Below, in pieces: positions 17,764 to 26,708 of a DNA stretch of 64,000 nt. How positions within the stretch are numbered: position 1 is the stretch's first letter; every line of letters begins with the position of its first letter. The translations under genes were made by a program, and so were the position numbers. The stretch comes from Anaerolineaceae bacterium (lineage in GTDB: Bacteria > Chloroflexota > Anaerolineae > Aggregatilineales > Phototrophicaceae): assembly GCA_026708325.1 (NCBI GenBank), contig JAPOVC010000014.1, positions 496,001 through 560,000 of the forward strand. The letters are read 5' to 3'. The notes under the pieces are model-generated. The model did not search any database. It saw only the letters and a program-made list of their open reading frames with translations, and was not told the DNA's origin.

Positions 17764-18831
17764 TCAGCCGCGGCTCTCTTTCCGACCCATGCGAAGCTGC
17801 GGAGGATTGCTGCTGGCATGGATGATGTTGCTCAGGGAGACGTGGTCGTTACAATCGGCCAGGCCCACGCTGAAGTGCGCCGGTACGCGCAGCAAGGACT
17901 TGGTCAAGCCACTACGGCCAAATCCGAAGACCGTCATGTTGCCTTCCATCGGCCAATAGGAATCGGCGTCGCCATCCGCTTCGTGGCGCATGAGCCAGAG
18001 CGCGCGGGGGCTCCCTGATGCGCCGAAGGCGATCCAGCCGGGCTCCGGCAAGCGTTCCATTTCCCAGCGCACCGAGGCGGCGAATCTCCGACCGTCGGCA
18101 AGCAGCAAGAAGTCGCCCTGCTCGTCCAGTCTGCCGCCTGGCGTGCCCTCATAAAGTAGCCAGTACGGGCGTGCGGCTTTCAGTACCGTCAGTCGCGCGC
18201 AGTCAGGTTCCAGCCTCCACTCACAGCGCCAGGCATCATCGTTGGAGCGGGAGAAGATGACGACGCGCAGGGGGCCGCTCGCGACAACCTCGCTACTGCA
18301 ACCCGTCCGACCAGGATGAAAGTAACTTTCGGGATGCACCAGGTTGGGTATGCCGCGGTAATTCCCGTCCGAACCGCCCCGGGGGTGGTAACTGATCCAG
18401 TCGGCGCCAACGCTGTCGATCATTCCGGCGAAGCCGCCGCCCTCCAGATGATAGATCCACGAGACGCGGGGAGAATCAATGCGAATGCTGGCAAAGCCCT
18501 CATGGTCGAGACCCCTTGTCAGGGACAGGGGCCCTGGCACTGGTTCCGGATCAACCATTTCTGCATCCGGGGCGTCGAAATACATCTGAAAATGACGCGT
18601 TTGACCGGCTCCGGTTTCTCCCTTCAAATGAAACAGCAATTCTTCATCGCAGGGTTGCAGGCACACAGCCGCATCCAGCAACTGGCCTTCAGCATCCACC
18701 TCCACCACGCGGGGCGAGGCGACGGATTCAGGCAACTCCAGAGGGACGGCGCGCTCGAAATGATCGTGGTCCCCGGCAATGAGATCAATCTGAATTCGCC
18801 ACAAACGGTCCCGCAGATGCCATGCCTTCAT
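17764..18831 (-). CDS. uncharacterised protein, probably sugar-related
   Basis: A protein of about 355 residues that I do not recognise as a named enzyme. It resembles, from memory, uncharacterised proteins common in Planctomycetota and related groups that share DWISYHP...YRGIPN (about residues 140-165), YWLLYEGTPGG (near 230) and NMTVFGFGRSGL near the C-terminus. It looks mostly beta-stranded, has no signal peptide and no membrane segment. ATG at 18831 is preferred; a TTG at 18840 would overlap the ATPase stop as TTGA. It lies between the importer genes and the FG-GAP/sulfatase genes, so a role in processing the imported compound is likely but unproven. Confidence 0.65.
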   Translation of the reverse strand: MKAWHLRDRLWRIQIDLIAGDHDHFERAVPLELPESVASPRVVEVDAEGQLLDAAVCLQPCDEELLFHLKGETGAGQTRHFQMYFDAPDAEMVDPEPVPGPLSLTRGLDHEGFASIRIDSPRVSWIYHLEGGGFAGMIDSVGADWISYHPRGGSDGNYRGIPNLVHPESYFHPGRTGCSSEVVASGPLRVVIFSRSNDDAWRCEWRLEPDCARLTVLKAARPYWLLYEGTPGGRLDEQGDFLLLADGRRFAASVRWEMERLPEPGWIAFGASGSPRALWLMRHEADGDADSYWPMEGNMTVFGFGRSGLTKSLLRVPAHFSVGLADCNDHVSLSNIIHASSNPPQLRMGRKESRG

Positions 18832-18836
18832 TCGAC

Positions 18837-19859
18837 TCAATCCGTCATCTGCCAGGGCTGCAGGTCCAGTTCGTCCGCCAGATGACAGGCCACACTGGTG
18901 TCGGGGTCAGAGGCCAGAGGCCTGAGGGCCGGAATCTCGTTGCGACAACGGTCCTCGACGTACTTGCAACGCGTGTGAAAAACACAGCCTGAGGGCGGGT
19001 TGACCGGGCTGGGGATGTCGCCCTCCAGCACTCTCCGGCGCCGGTGGCCGCCGGCGCTGCGACGGGGAATGGCGTAAAGCAGGGCTTCGGTGTAGGGATG
19101 AGTCGGACGGGCAAAAATCTTGTCGCGCGAAGCACTCTCCATGATCTTGCCCAGATACATCACCAGGATGCGGCTGCTGATGTACTCCACGACCCCAAGA
19201 TCATGCGCAATGAAAATGTAGGTCAGGCCCAGTTCCTGTTGCAGGTCCGTTAACAGATTGAGGACCTGGGCCTGGACGGAAACGTCCAGCGCCGAAACCG
19301 GTTCGTCACAAATCACCAGTTGGGGCTCAATGCTCAACGCCCGTGCCACACCGACCCGCTGACGCTGTCCACCGGAAAGCTGATGCGGGTAGCGATTGAT
19401 CATGTCCTCGCCAAGGCCGACCTGGGCCAGCAGGCCTGCCACTCGCTCCGCCCTTGAGCGCCTGTCGCCAATGTCATGGATCTCCAGGGGTTCTGCGACT
19501 ATGTCGCCGATGCGCATGCGCGAATTCAGCGACGAATTTGGGTCCTGAAACAACATCTGGATGTCACGTCTAACTGACCGCAACTCACGCCTGTCAAGTC
19601 GGGCAATATCCACGACGCCTTCGTCGCGATTGAAATGAATGCTGCCTGAGGTGGGATCGTAAAGGCGAACGATACAGCGCCCGGTGGTCGTCTTGCCGGA
19701 GCCACTTTCTCCTACCAGACCCACGGTCTCGCCCCGCCGGACGTCAAAGGAAACGCCATCCACGGCCCGAACGTTGCCGACGATGCGTTTCATCAGGCCC
19801 TTGCGGATGGGGAAATACTGTTTCAGGTCTACAACACTGAGCAGCGTGTCGCTATCCAC
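18837..19859 (-). CDS. peptide/oligosaccharide ABC transporter ATP-binding protein (DppF/OppF-like)
   Basis: Second ATPase of the Opp/Dpp-type importer. Walker A is GESGSGKTT, the signature is [16 protein letters not shown], and Walker B is [12 protein letters not shown]. The C-terminal region has the conserved cysteine-bearing oligopeptide/dipeptide transporter domain ([13 protein letters not shown]), which in this family often binds an iron-sulfur cluster. The GTG at 19859 gives an 8-bp overlap with the upstream ATPase gene and 340 residues; an ATG at 19913 would add 18 residues and a 62-bp overlap. The next gene follows without a gap. Confidence 0.92.
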   Translation of the reverse strand: MDSDTLLSVVDLKQYFPIRKGLMKRIVGNVRAVDGVSFDVRRGETVGLVGESGSGKTTTGRCIVRLYDPTSGSIHFNRDEGVVDIARLDRRELRSVRRDIQMLFQDPNSSLNSRMRIGDIVAEPLEIHDIGDRRSRAERVAGLLAQVGLGEDMINRYPHQLSGGQRQRVGVARALSIEPQLVICDEPVSALDVSVQAQVLNLLTDLQQELGLTYIFIAHDLGVVEYISSRILVMYLGKIMESASRDKIFARPTHPYTEALLYAIPRRSAGGHRRRRVLEGDIPSPVNPPSGCVFHTRCKYVEDRCRNEIPALRPLASDPDTSVACHLADELDLQPWQMTD

Positions 19860-20877
19860 GGGCCGACTCCGCTTCGTCCTCGAAGAGCCAGCAGGCAGCG
19901 CTGGTTGATTCATTGATTTGGAACACGGGAGGCGCTTCGCTGCGACATCTGTCCATTACGTGCGGGCAGCGGGGCGCGAAAGAGCAACCGGCCGGCCTTT
20001 CGTGCGGACCCGGCACGCTTCCCTCAATGGAGGACAAACGGTCGCGCCGTCCGATCTGCGGCAGGGATTGCAGCAATCCCTGGGTATAGGGATGTTTGGG
20101 GTCCTCGAATATGCTGTCGACGGAAGCGGCCTCGACCACCTTGCCCAGATACATCACGATCACCTGGTCGGCTATCTCGCCGATCACGTTTAGATCATGG
20201 GTGATCATGATCAGGGCCATGTCCCGCTCTTCCTGAATCTGACGAATCAGGTCGAGGATCTGGGCTTCAATCGTCACATCAAGGGCCGTGGTGGGCTCAT
20301 CGGCGATCAGGAGTTGCGGGTTGCAACTCAGCGCCATGGCGATCATGGCACGTTGGCGCATGCCACCCGAATACTGGTGCTGGTACTGGTCGACCCGCTG
20401 TTCGGCTTCCGGTATGCCCACCAGCCCCAGCATGTCGATGGCACGTTGGCGCGCCTCGTCCTTGCCCACCTGTTGATGCAGGCGAATCGCTTCCATGATC
20501 TGGTAGCCGATCGAATAAACCGGATTGAGGGAGGTCATCGGCTCCTGGAAAATCATGGCAATTTCATTGCCGCGAATCGATCGGATTTCCATCCCGTGAG
20601 GATCGAGTTGCACAAGGTCCAGTTGGCGACCGCCGGCCGGGTTCCACACAATTTCCCCGCCGGTGATGCGGGCAGTATCGAGGGGCAACAGCCGCATGAC
20701 GGAGCGGGCGGTAACGCTTTTGCCGCAACCGCTTTCTCCCACAATGCCCAGGGTTTCTCCGCGCCGCAACGCGAAACTTACGCCGTCGACGGCGCGGATG
20801 ATGCCTTGCTCAAGATAGAACCAGGTCTTGAGGTCACGCACGTCGAGCAGGGTCGCGGTTTCCAGATTGGCCTCCAT
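19852..20877 (-). CDS. peptide/oligosaccharide ABC transporter ATP-binding protein (DppD/OppD-like)
   Basis: First ATPase of the importer, about 341 residues. Walker A is GESGCGKSV, the signature block is [16 protein letters not shown], and Walker B is [12 protein letters not shown], followed by an H-loop THDL. The C-terminal part has the oligopeptide domain with the cysteine motif [13 protein letters not shown]. The ATG at 20877 is one base after the permease stop (TGAGATG); a TTG at 20889 is possible and would add four residues. It acts at the inner face of the membrane with the DppF-like partner that overlaps its 3' end. Confidence 0.92.
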   Translation of the reverse strand: MEANLETATLLDVRDLKTWFYLEQGIIRAVDGVSFALRRGETLGIVGESGCGKSVTARSVMRLLPLDTARITGGEIVWNPAGGRQLDLVQLDPHGMEIRSIRGNEIAMIFQEPMTSLNPVYSIGYQIMEAIRLHQQVGKDEARQRAIDMLGLVGIPEAEQRVDQYQHQYSGGMRQRAMIAMALSCNPQLLIADEPTTALDVTIEAQILDLIRQIQEERDMALIMITHDLNVIGEIADQVIVMYLGKVVEAASVDSIFEDPKHPYTQGLLQSLPQIGRRDRLSSIEGSVPGPHERPAGCSFAPRCPHVMDRCRSEAPPVFQINESTSAACWLFEDEAESARG

Positions 20878-20878
20878 C

Positions 20879-22075
20879 TCAACGCGCAAAGGGATCCGCC
20901 ATGTCCCTTAGTCCGTCACCCAGAAAATTGTAGGCGATGACGGTGACCAGGATGAAAATGCCCGGAAACAGCGTCCAGGGATACAGCACAATGTTTTGAA
21001 TCCGGATTGCGTCGTTCAGCAGCAGTCCCCAGCTGACCATCGGCGGTCGCACGCCGATACCAAGGAAACTTAGTGCGCTTTCACCCAGAATGGTCACGGG
21101 TACGGCCAGGGTCGCCGTGACGATGATGTGGCTGGCCATGTTGGGGATCATGTGACGACGGACGATTCTCGCTGTGGAAGAACCGGTTGCCTCGGCCGCG
21201 TGAACGAAGTCGCGCTCCTTAAGGGAGAGCACCATGCCCCGCACCTCGCGCGCCAGCCCTGTCCAGTTGATGAATGCCAGCACCACCACGATGCCGGCAT
21301 AGACCCATTCCGGTGGCCATTGGGGCGGGATGGCGGCGGCCAGGGCCATCCAGAGCGGCAATTGCGGGAAGGAACGAATCGCCTCGATCGCGCGCTGCAT
21401 CACGTGGTCAAAGGCGCCGCCGTAATAACCCGACAGCGTGCCAAGCACGGAGCCCAGCACGATGGTGATCAATACGCCGAAGATGCCGACCGAAAGCGAC
21501 ACCTGGCCGCCAAATATGATGCGCGACAGCAAGTCCCGTCCCCGTTGGTCCGAACCCAAAACGTGCAAGCGTTCCTCGTAGCCGCGCGGCCCGAAGAGAT
21601 GAATATCGCCCTTCAGGAATCCCAGGGCCGTCCAGGATTCACCACGTATGAAGAAGTCGATGGGGATGCGTTCACTGCGGTCCTCTTCGTAAATTAACTG
21701 AAAGGTCCTGGGATCGCGCTGCCCGCGAAGCGGATAGAAAAAAGGTTGAATGTGAAAGATTCCGGTTTCCGGATCCAAAAATCGAACCGTGACTGGCGGC
21801 GAAAAGGTGAGTTTTGAATCGGCATCGCGTGCGCTGTAAGGCGCAAAGAATCCCGCAAACAGGATCATGAGGTAAATGAAGACAAGCAACACAGCGCACC
21901 AGGTCGCCATGCGGTTGCGCAAAAACTTGCGCAGCATCAACTCCCGCACCGAAAGCAGGCGGTATTCGTCCTCGCTGATGGCGCGACGCGAGACGCTGGC
22001 GCCAAACAGACCCCGCAGGACCGAACGCGTTGGCTGGCGGGCTGTCAGGTCACTCAATCTGGATCCTCGGGTCAC
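20879..22075 (-). CDS. peptide/oligosaccharide ABC transporter permease (DppC/OppC-like)
   Basis: Inner-membrane permease of about 398 residues, longer than the usual 300 because of a hydrophilic extracytoplasmic insert of about 100 residues after the first helix (roughly residues 75-170). The OppC family blocks follow: [20 protein letters not shown], then the ATPase-contact loop [19 protein letters not shown], then [10 protein letters not shown]. Start is uncertain: GTG at 22075 overlaps the upstream gene by 26 bp; TTG at 22057 has a better GAGG site and an 8-bp overlap. The large insert is often seen in Opp-type systems of bacteria that import glycans, so it does not mark a peptide substrate. 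Confidence 0.9.
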   Translation of the reverse strand: MTRGSRLSDLTARQPTRSVLRGLFGASVSRRAISEDEYRLLSVRELMLRKFLRNRMATWCAVLLVFIYLMILFAGFFAPYSARDADSKLTFSPPVTVRFLDPETGIFHIQPFFYPLRGQRDPRTFQLIYEEDRSERIPIDFFIRGESWTALGFLKGDIHLFGPRGYEERLHVLGSDQRGRDLLSRIIFGGQVSLSVGIFGVLITIVLGSVLGTLSGYYGGAFDHVMQRAIEAIRSFPQLPLWMALAAAIPPQWPPEWVYAGIVVVLAFINWTGLAREVRGMVLSLKERDFVHAAEATGSSTARIVRRHMIPNMASHIIVTATLAVPVTILGESALSFLGIGVRPPMVSWGLLLNDAIRIQNIVLYPWTLFPGIFILVTVIAYNFLGDGLRDMADPFAR

Positions 22076-23042
22076 TGATAGCCAGAAGAATATCTGCCAG
22101 GAAATTGCCGACCAGAAGGGTGACGGCCAGGATCATCAGTACCGTGCCGGCCAGATACATGTCCTGACGCTGAAGCGCCCGGATGAAGGGCGGCCCCAGT
22201 GTGGGAAGATCAAGGACGATCGAGATGATGACCGTGCCACTGAACAGGGCCGGCAGTTGCAAACCCAGGCGACTGATCAGTGGGTTGATGGCGATGCGGG
22301 CCGCGTGCTTGTAGATGACCACCATTTCCCGCAGACCCTTGGCGCGGGCGGCCTCAATATATTGCTGGTCCAGCACGTCAAGCAAATTGGCGCGCATCAG
22401 GCGAAAGGTGCCCGCCATGCCCCCCAGACCAAGGATGAGAAAAGGCACGGGCAAATGCGACAGGAAGTCAAGAAAGCGCTCCCAGGTCCAGGGCGCATTC
22501 TTGAACTCCATTGAAAACAGGCCGCCAGCGTAGTCCGTCTTGAGCACGAAGACTGCAATGAACAAATAAATGACGGCCACCAGAAAGTCCGGCACGGAAA
22601 TCCCTATAAAGGACAGGGTGGACAATACGTAATCTGTTCGCGAGTTCTTGCGTGTGGCCGCATAAATGCCGAAAGGAATGGCCAAACTCCAGGACAGGAA
22701 AAGCGAGGCGAAACCCAGAAACAGGGTCAGGCCCACACGGCGATTGATAATTTCCGCAACTTCGCTGTTACTGTAAGCAATCGAAAAGCCGAAATCCCCC
22801 TGGGGGAAGCCGTCAATCCACTTGACATATTGCACCAGGACCGGCTCATCGAAGCCATAGACACGCCGCAACCTTTCAATGGTCTCGGGCGGCAAGGGCT
22901 GGCCCGAGGCCGCTTCCTGTTGCCGCACCCAGTTGGACACAATGTCGCCGGGCGGCAGTTGAATCACCAGAAAGCTGACCAGCGAGACCAGAAAAAAGGT
23001 AAAGACTGCGGAAATGAGGCGTCGAACGATGTAGGTTGCCAT
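22050..23042 (-). CDS. peptide/oligosaccharide ABC transporter permease (DppB/OppB-like)
   Basis: Inner-membrane permease of 330 residues. It opens with the OppB pattern MATYIVRRLISAVFTFFLVS and carries the ATPase-contact loop YIEAARAKGLREMVVIYKHA (about residues 230-250) and a C-terminal [18 protein letters not shown]. It forms the channel with the DppC-like protein whose gene overlaps its 3' end. It lies 75 bp after the binding-protein gene, with a stem-loop in the gap. The family is certain; whether the cargo is peptide or oligosaccharide cannot be read from it. Confidence 0.92.
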   Translation of the reverse strand: MATYIVRRLISAVFTFFLVSLVSFLVIQLPPGDIVSNWVRQQEAASGQPLPPETIERLRRVYGFDEPVLVQYVKWIDGFPQGDFGFSIAYSNSEVAEIINRRVGLTLFLGFASLFLSWSLAIPFGIYAATRKNSRTDYVLSTLSFIGISVPDFLVAVIYLFIAVFVLKTDYAGGLFSMEFKNAPWTWERFLDFLSHLPVPFLILGLGGMAGTFRLMRANLLDVLDQQYIEAARAKGLREMVVIYKHAARIAINPLISRLGLQLPALFSGTVIISIVLDLPTLGPPFIRALQRQDMYLAGTVLMILAVTLLVGNFLADILLAISDPRIQIE

Positions 23043-23057
23043 TGGGTTTCCGTCAGT

Positions 23058-23091
23058 GGCGGTCGCCGGGAATGTGCCACCGACGACCGCC
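23058..23091 (-). promoter_or_regulatory. stem-loop between family 5 binding protein and permease genes
   Basis: A perfect 8-bp inverted repeat (GGCGGTCG at 23058-23065, CGACCGCC at 23084-23091) with an 18-base loop lies in the 75-base gap between the binding-protein stop and the permease start. No T-run follows it on the minus strand, so an mRNA-stabilising or attenuating stem-loop is more likely than a full terminator. Confidence 0.5.
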
Positions 23092-23117
23092 GATTGTGAC
23101 CAACAGGTCAGTTATGG

Positions 23118-24959
23118 TCAGGGACCTTCACCCGGTAGATATTTCTCGAAAAGCAGCATCGGCTGCCATGGTGGCATGTCGTTGACCTGACCGTTGCGGG
23201 ACATGATGTCCGGCGTATTGCCCAGGCGACCACTCTTGACGAAGGGGCGACGCCAAAAGCCGGTCGCCACCACCCAAACGTTGTCAGCGTGCAGGCGGGA
23301 AATCTCGCGCGCAATGTCTCCCCGGTTCGCCGGTATGATGCCCAGGGCCTGCTGATACAGATCGTTCATTTGAATGAAGGCATCATCGACGGGATCAGCC
23401 TGCCAGTTGCGGTGCCACCAGGGCGACCCTTCTCCGATGGAAGCCACACCCGGCGCTTCCGCGCTGAAGGGATCGCTGCCGCCGTCACGGTCCCAGGTGT
23501 GAATCTCAAAGTCACCGGCGACGTAACGTTCACGCACCAGGGACTGGTCGTCGGCGTCCATGAGGGCGTTGATCCCCACGTTGGCCATGTATTCAGTCAC
23601 CAGTTCGACAATGGGCGTGTATAGATCGTGTACGCCTACCTCGATGATGATTTGCAGGGCTTCTCCACCCGGCGCCTCGCGGAAGCCATCGCCGTCTGTG
23701 TCGACGTAACCGGCACCCTCCAGCAGGGCTGCGGCGCCCTCGGGGTCAAAGCCCGACCAGAGCATGGCATCGTCTGCGTCGAAGAAACCGGATTCCGGCG
23801 CAAAAACCGAACCGGCCGGGTTAAAGAGGCCGGCATAGTAGAGGTCTCCGATTTCCTGGCGGTTGATCGCCATTGAGAAGGCGCGGCGGAAGTTGACGTC
23901 GCGGAAGGCGGCCTTCTTGACCGGGTCCTCGATATCCAGGTTGAAGTAGAAGGCTACGCCGTCGAAGTCGGCAAAAGTCAGGCTGATGTCACGCCCTTCC
24001 TGAATGGCCTCGGTGAACAGCTGAATGTGCTGCACGCCAACCCACATGGCATCCAGGTCAAACTGGCCCGTGACGTTGCCAAGCGCAACCGCCTGACGGT
24101 CCTCGACCATCTCCACGGTGGCGAAGTCCATGTACGGCAGTTGCTGCCCTTCAGGATCGACCTTCCAGTAGTATGGGTTGCGCCTCAGCTTGTAGATTTC
24201 GCCAGGAATGAACTCGTCCAGCATCCAGGCCTGCAGCGTTACACTCCCTCGCCCGTTCTCCAGCAGGTTTTCGACATTGAAGATTTCGTAGGTGGATTCG
24301 GCATTGTAGGCAGGGTGAAACTGCTCAAGATAGTGACGTGGCCAGGCAAACTCGCGCATCGTCGCCAGTCCTTCGGCGAAGGCCGGGAAGGGTGTCGGGT
24401 ATGTGAAGCGAAGCGTGACATCATCCACGATTTCCAGGGCCGGTAGTTCGCCACCCTGGGTGATGGGTCCGGCGCCGGAAACTCCCGATACGCTTTCGTC
24501 CTGCACAACATCGTTCCAGAAAAATTCCACGTCAGAAGTGGTCAGGGGCGTACCATCAGACCATTTGACGCCGCTGCGTAGCTTCACCGTCCAGACCGTG
24601 AAATCATCGTTGGATTCCCAGCTTTCGGCCAGATTCGGCCGAATGGGACCGTCACCGGTGACCGGCAAATGCCACATGGTCAGCGGTTCCCGTGTGAAGT
24701 TGTGGGTCAGGTAGGGCCCCAACCAGGCCGTACCGCGCCTGAGTGTCCCGCCGTAACCGCCAATTTCTTCCAGAGGCTGGAGGACCAGCGGGTTGTCGGG
24801 CAGGCGCTCTTCCAGCGGCGGCAGTTCTCCGGCAGCCACCTGCTCCGCAAGCATGGGGGCTTCGCTGTACATCATGTCCTGCGCCGACAGGCCACTTGCC
24901 GAGACCAGTAGCACGAGCACAAGAAACATGGTGGTTCTTGTCAATCTTGCGAACGACAT
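23118..24959 (-). CDS. family 5 ABC transporter substrate-binding protein
   Basis: Secreted receptor of the Opp/Dpp-type importer, 613 residues, at the large end of the family (usually 500-550). The signal peptide covers about residues 1-26 with cleavage expected before QD, and there is no lipobox. Family blocks include LAESWESNDDFTVWTVKLRSGVKWSDGTPLT and the later AINRQEIGDLYY region. The ATG has a GGAGA site. Family 5 receptors bind peptides, nickel or oligosaccharides. The sulfatase and sugar-type genes downstream favour an oligosaccharide, by inference. It is the first gene of a ten-gene operon that ends at 11856. Confidence 0.92.
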   Translation of the reverse strand: MSFARLTRTTMFLVLVLLVSASGLSAQDMMYSEAPMLAEQVAAGELPPLEERLPDNPLVLQPLEEIGGYGGTLRRGTAWLGPYLTHNFTREPLTMWHLPVTGDGPIRPNLAESWESNDDFTVWTVKLRSGVKWSDGTPLTTSDVEFFWNDVVQDESVSGVSGAGPITQGGELPALEIVDDVTLRFTYPTPFPAFAEGLATMREFAWPRHYLEQFHPAYNAESTYEIFNVENLLENGRGSVTLQAWMLDEFIPGEIYKLRRNPYYWKVDPEGQQLPYMDFATVEMVEDRQAVALGNVTGQFDLDAMWVGVQHIQLFTEAIQEGRDISLTFADFDGVAFYFNLDIEDPVKKAAFRDVNFRRAFSMAINRQEIGDLYYAGLFNPAGSVFAPESGFFDADDAMLWSGFDPEGAAALLEGAGYVDTDGDGFREAPGGEALQIIIEVGVHDLYTPIVELVTEYMANVGINALMDADDQSLVRERYVAGDFEIHTWDRDGGSDPFSAEAPGVASIGEGSPWWHRNWQADPVDDAFIQMNDLYQQALGIIPANRGDIAREISRLHADNVWVVATGFWRRPFVKSGRLGNTPDIMSRNGQVNDMPPWQPMLLFEKYLPGEGP

Positions 24960-24990
24960 GTCGCGTCTCCTGTAAACTCTTCAATATCCC

Positions 24991-25017
24991 TTGACAGGCG
25001 GAAACCGCCCTTGTCAA
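24991..25017. promoter_or_regulatory. inverted repeat upstream of the binding-protein operon (possible operator)
   Basis: An imperfect dyad, TTGACAGGCGG at 24991-25001, AAA, then CCGCCCTTGTCAA at 25005-25017, lies 32 bases upstream of the family 5 binding-protein start. Arms match over 11 positions with a short bulge. No T-run follows on the minus strand, so an operator, or the stem-loop end of the preceding rpiB transcript, are both possible. A TTGACA on the minus strand lies inside the right arm. Confidence 0.45.
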
Positions 25018-25080
25018 TCAGAAATCCCAGTTTCTCGCCTCCTTTTTCCCTTAGTCGGACGCTTCACGGAATTGCGCCTC

Positions 25081-25560
25081 TCAGCAGCCTTCCGGCGCCG
25101 GTTCGCGCGTGTAGAGATTGTCGATCTCCTTCATCCTTCGAACCTTCGGCCCGGACGGGCTGCCCTCGTCAAACTCCGCCTCCAGCCAGGCATCCACAAT
25201 GGCTTTCCCCAGTTCCGGCCCGATGACCCGTGCGCCCATGGTCAGAATCTGTGCATCGTTACTCTTGCGGGCACGTTCGGCGGAATAGGTGTCATGGCAC
25301 AGGGCGGCGCGAATGCCTGGAATCTTGTTGGCCGTGATCGACATACCGATACCCGTGCCGCAGACGAGAATCCCCCGCTGGCAACGTCCCTCGGCCACCG
25401 CCCGGGCCACTCGTTCCGCGACATCCGGGTAATACTCTTCGCCATCGCCTTGCGCAGCGCTGAGGTCCAACAGCGTCGCCTGGCTGCCGGCCTGCAAGTG
25501 GCTGATCAGGACCGCCAGCAATGGCGCTCCGGCGTCGTCACTGCCCGTCGCGATGTGCAT
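25081..25560 (-). CDS. rpiB: RpiB/LacAB-family sugar-phosphate isomerase
   Basis: Aldose-ketose isomerase of the RpiB family, 159 residues. It begins MHIATGSDDAG, has the active-site Cys motif LVCGTGIGMSITANKIPGIR (Cys about residue 67), then the catalytic His region LCHDTYSAERARKSNDAQIL. The length is normal for the family. RpiB converts ribose-5-phosphate to ribulose-5-phosphate, but relatives act on allose-, galactose- or tetrulose-phosphates, so the substrate is open. The ATG has a clear GGGAGG site and overlaps the end of the E2 gene by 23 bp. Its place after three 2-oxoacid dehydrogenase genes is unusual for a pentose-pathway isomerase and suggests a dedicated catabolic pathway. Confidence 0.85.
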   Translation of the reverse strand: MHIATGSDDAGAPLLAVLISHLQAGSQATLLDLSAAQGDGEEYYPDVAERVARAVAEGRCQRGILVCGTGIGMSITANKIPGIRAALCHDTYSAERARKSNDAQILTMGARVIGPELGKAIVDAWLEAEFDEGSPSGPKVRRMKEIDNLYTREPAPEGC

Positions 25561-26707
25561 CCCTGCCTCCCTGCAACAAGAGTTTCAGCGGGTTTTCCAA
25601 CATAACAACAAGGTCCTCCAGGAAACGGGCTCCCTGGATCTCGGAGGGCGCCCCCGGCCCGTCGGCTATCGTCAGGGTCAACGCCATGGCGGGTCGCAAC
25701 TCTGCAGGGCCGTCATCGTGTGAGAGATGGCGCCACACTGTCCTGCCCGCGCCCAGGCTGGCGACGGCGGCGGGTCCTGTTCGGGCCGCAACCCTGTCGG
25801 GCCCGCGTTCGCCCAGGTCGCAAATGCGGAAGCTCTCCCTGTCGGCAGATGCGCCTCCGATACTCCAGGGGGCTTCTCCCCGCGGCATTTTCGGCCAGGC
25901 TTTCAACAATGCCCGTAATGAAAGACTGTCGGCAGTTTCAAGCACTGCTACCGAATGCCCGTCGCCACATGGGGCAACCAGACCCGGCAGGATCTTGTCC
26001 TGCGGCACGTAGCGCCCGCCGAGCTTCCACGCGTTTAGCGCAGGATTCCTGAGCAGGGCCTGCGTGCAGGCAAATGCCAACAGGGCGCTCCGATCAAGCG
26101 GCAACTCTTCTTCGGGCCACATGTCCTGCAGGGCGAGGAGCGGTGACATATCCACCGAGGTCTCCAGCACGACCGAAGCATTGGAGGCTTCGGCCAGTTG
26201 ACCAGCCTGCTCCACGTCGATTGCCTGAACCCGGCCAAGCGGTCCGGTGCCTCGCAAACTTTCCAAATCTACACGCCGGACCCGCGCCAGATGCCGGGCC
26301 GCCGGCGTCGCGCGGACGCGCGAACCCGCACGCGCGACAGAGATGACAGCGTCCCCTGACGCATTGGCCGGCATTGGAGCCGGTTCCGACGTGGCGACAG
26401 GCTCCTGACCTACGATTGGCTCCGGATCCCCGCCCCGGGGCCAGGGAGGCAACTGCGCGCCCTGTTCGCCTTCCAGCAGCACCCAGGCGATCGCCGTCAC
26501 GACGGGGACGGTCACGCCTTCGGGAAAGCGTTGCGGGCCCATCAGACCCGAGGCAGGTGCTTCCAATTCCATGTTGACCTTGTCGGTCTCCACCTCGCAA
26601 AGCGGGTCCCCTGCCAGGACTACATCCCCTTCTGCCACCAGCCAGCGCAGGATCCGCGACTGTTCATGCGCGGGGTCAAACCTTGGTAACCACAGTGGAG
26701 CCGGCAC
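25538..26707 (-). CDS. 2-oxoacid dehydrogenase E2 (dihydrolipoamide acyltransferase-like), catalytic His absent
   Basis: A 389-residue E2-type protein. The N-terminal lipoyl domain has the lipoylation lysine in EVETDKVNMELEAP (about residue 42), and a peripheral subunit-binding domain follows (RATPAARHLARVRRVDLESL, about 150-185). The C-terminal region resembles the acyltransferase core, but the conserved HxxxDG active site is not there: the matching place reads LTLTIADGPGAPSEIQGARF. It may therefore not catalyse acyl transfer in the usual way. GTG at 26707 was chosen, one base after the E1beta stop; it begins at the lipoyl domain. No E3 gene lies nearby, so the complex would borrow a housekeeping dihydrolipoamide dehydrogenase. 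Confidence 0.78.
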   Translation of the reverse strand: MPAPLWLPRFDPAHEQSRILRWLVAEGDVVLAGDPLCEVETDKVNMELEAPASGLMGPQRFPEGVTVPVVTAIAWVLLEGEQGAQLPPWPRGGDPEPIVGQEPVATSEPAPMPANASGDAVISVARAGSRVRATPAARHLARVRRVDLESLRGTGPLGRVQAIDVEQAGQLAEASNASVVLETSVDMSPLLALQDMWPEEELPLDRSALLAFACTQALLRNPALNAWKLGGRYVPQDKILPGLVAPCGDGHSVAVLETADSLSLRALLKAWPKMPRGEAPWSIGGASADRESFRICDLGERGPDRVAARTGPAAVASLGAGRTVWRHLSHDDGPAELRPAMALTLTIADGPGAPSEIQGARFLEDLVVMLENPLKLLLQGGRDAHRDGQ

Positions 26708-26708
26708 G

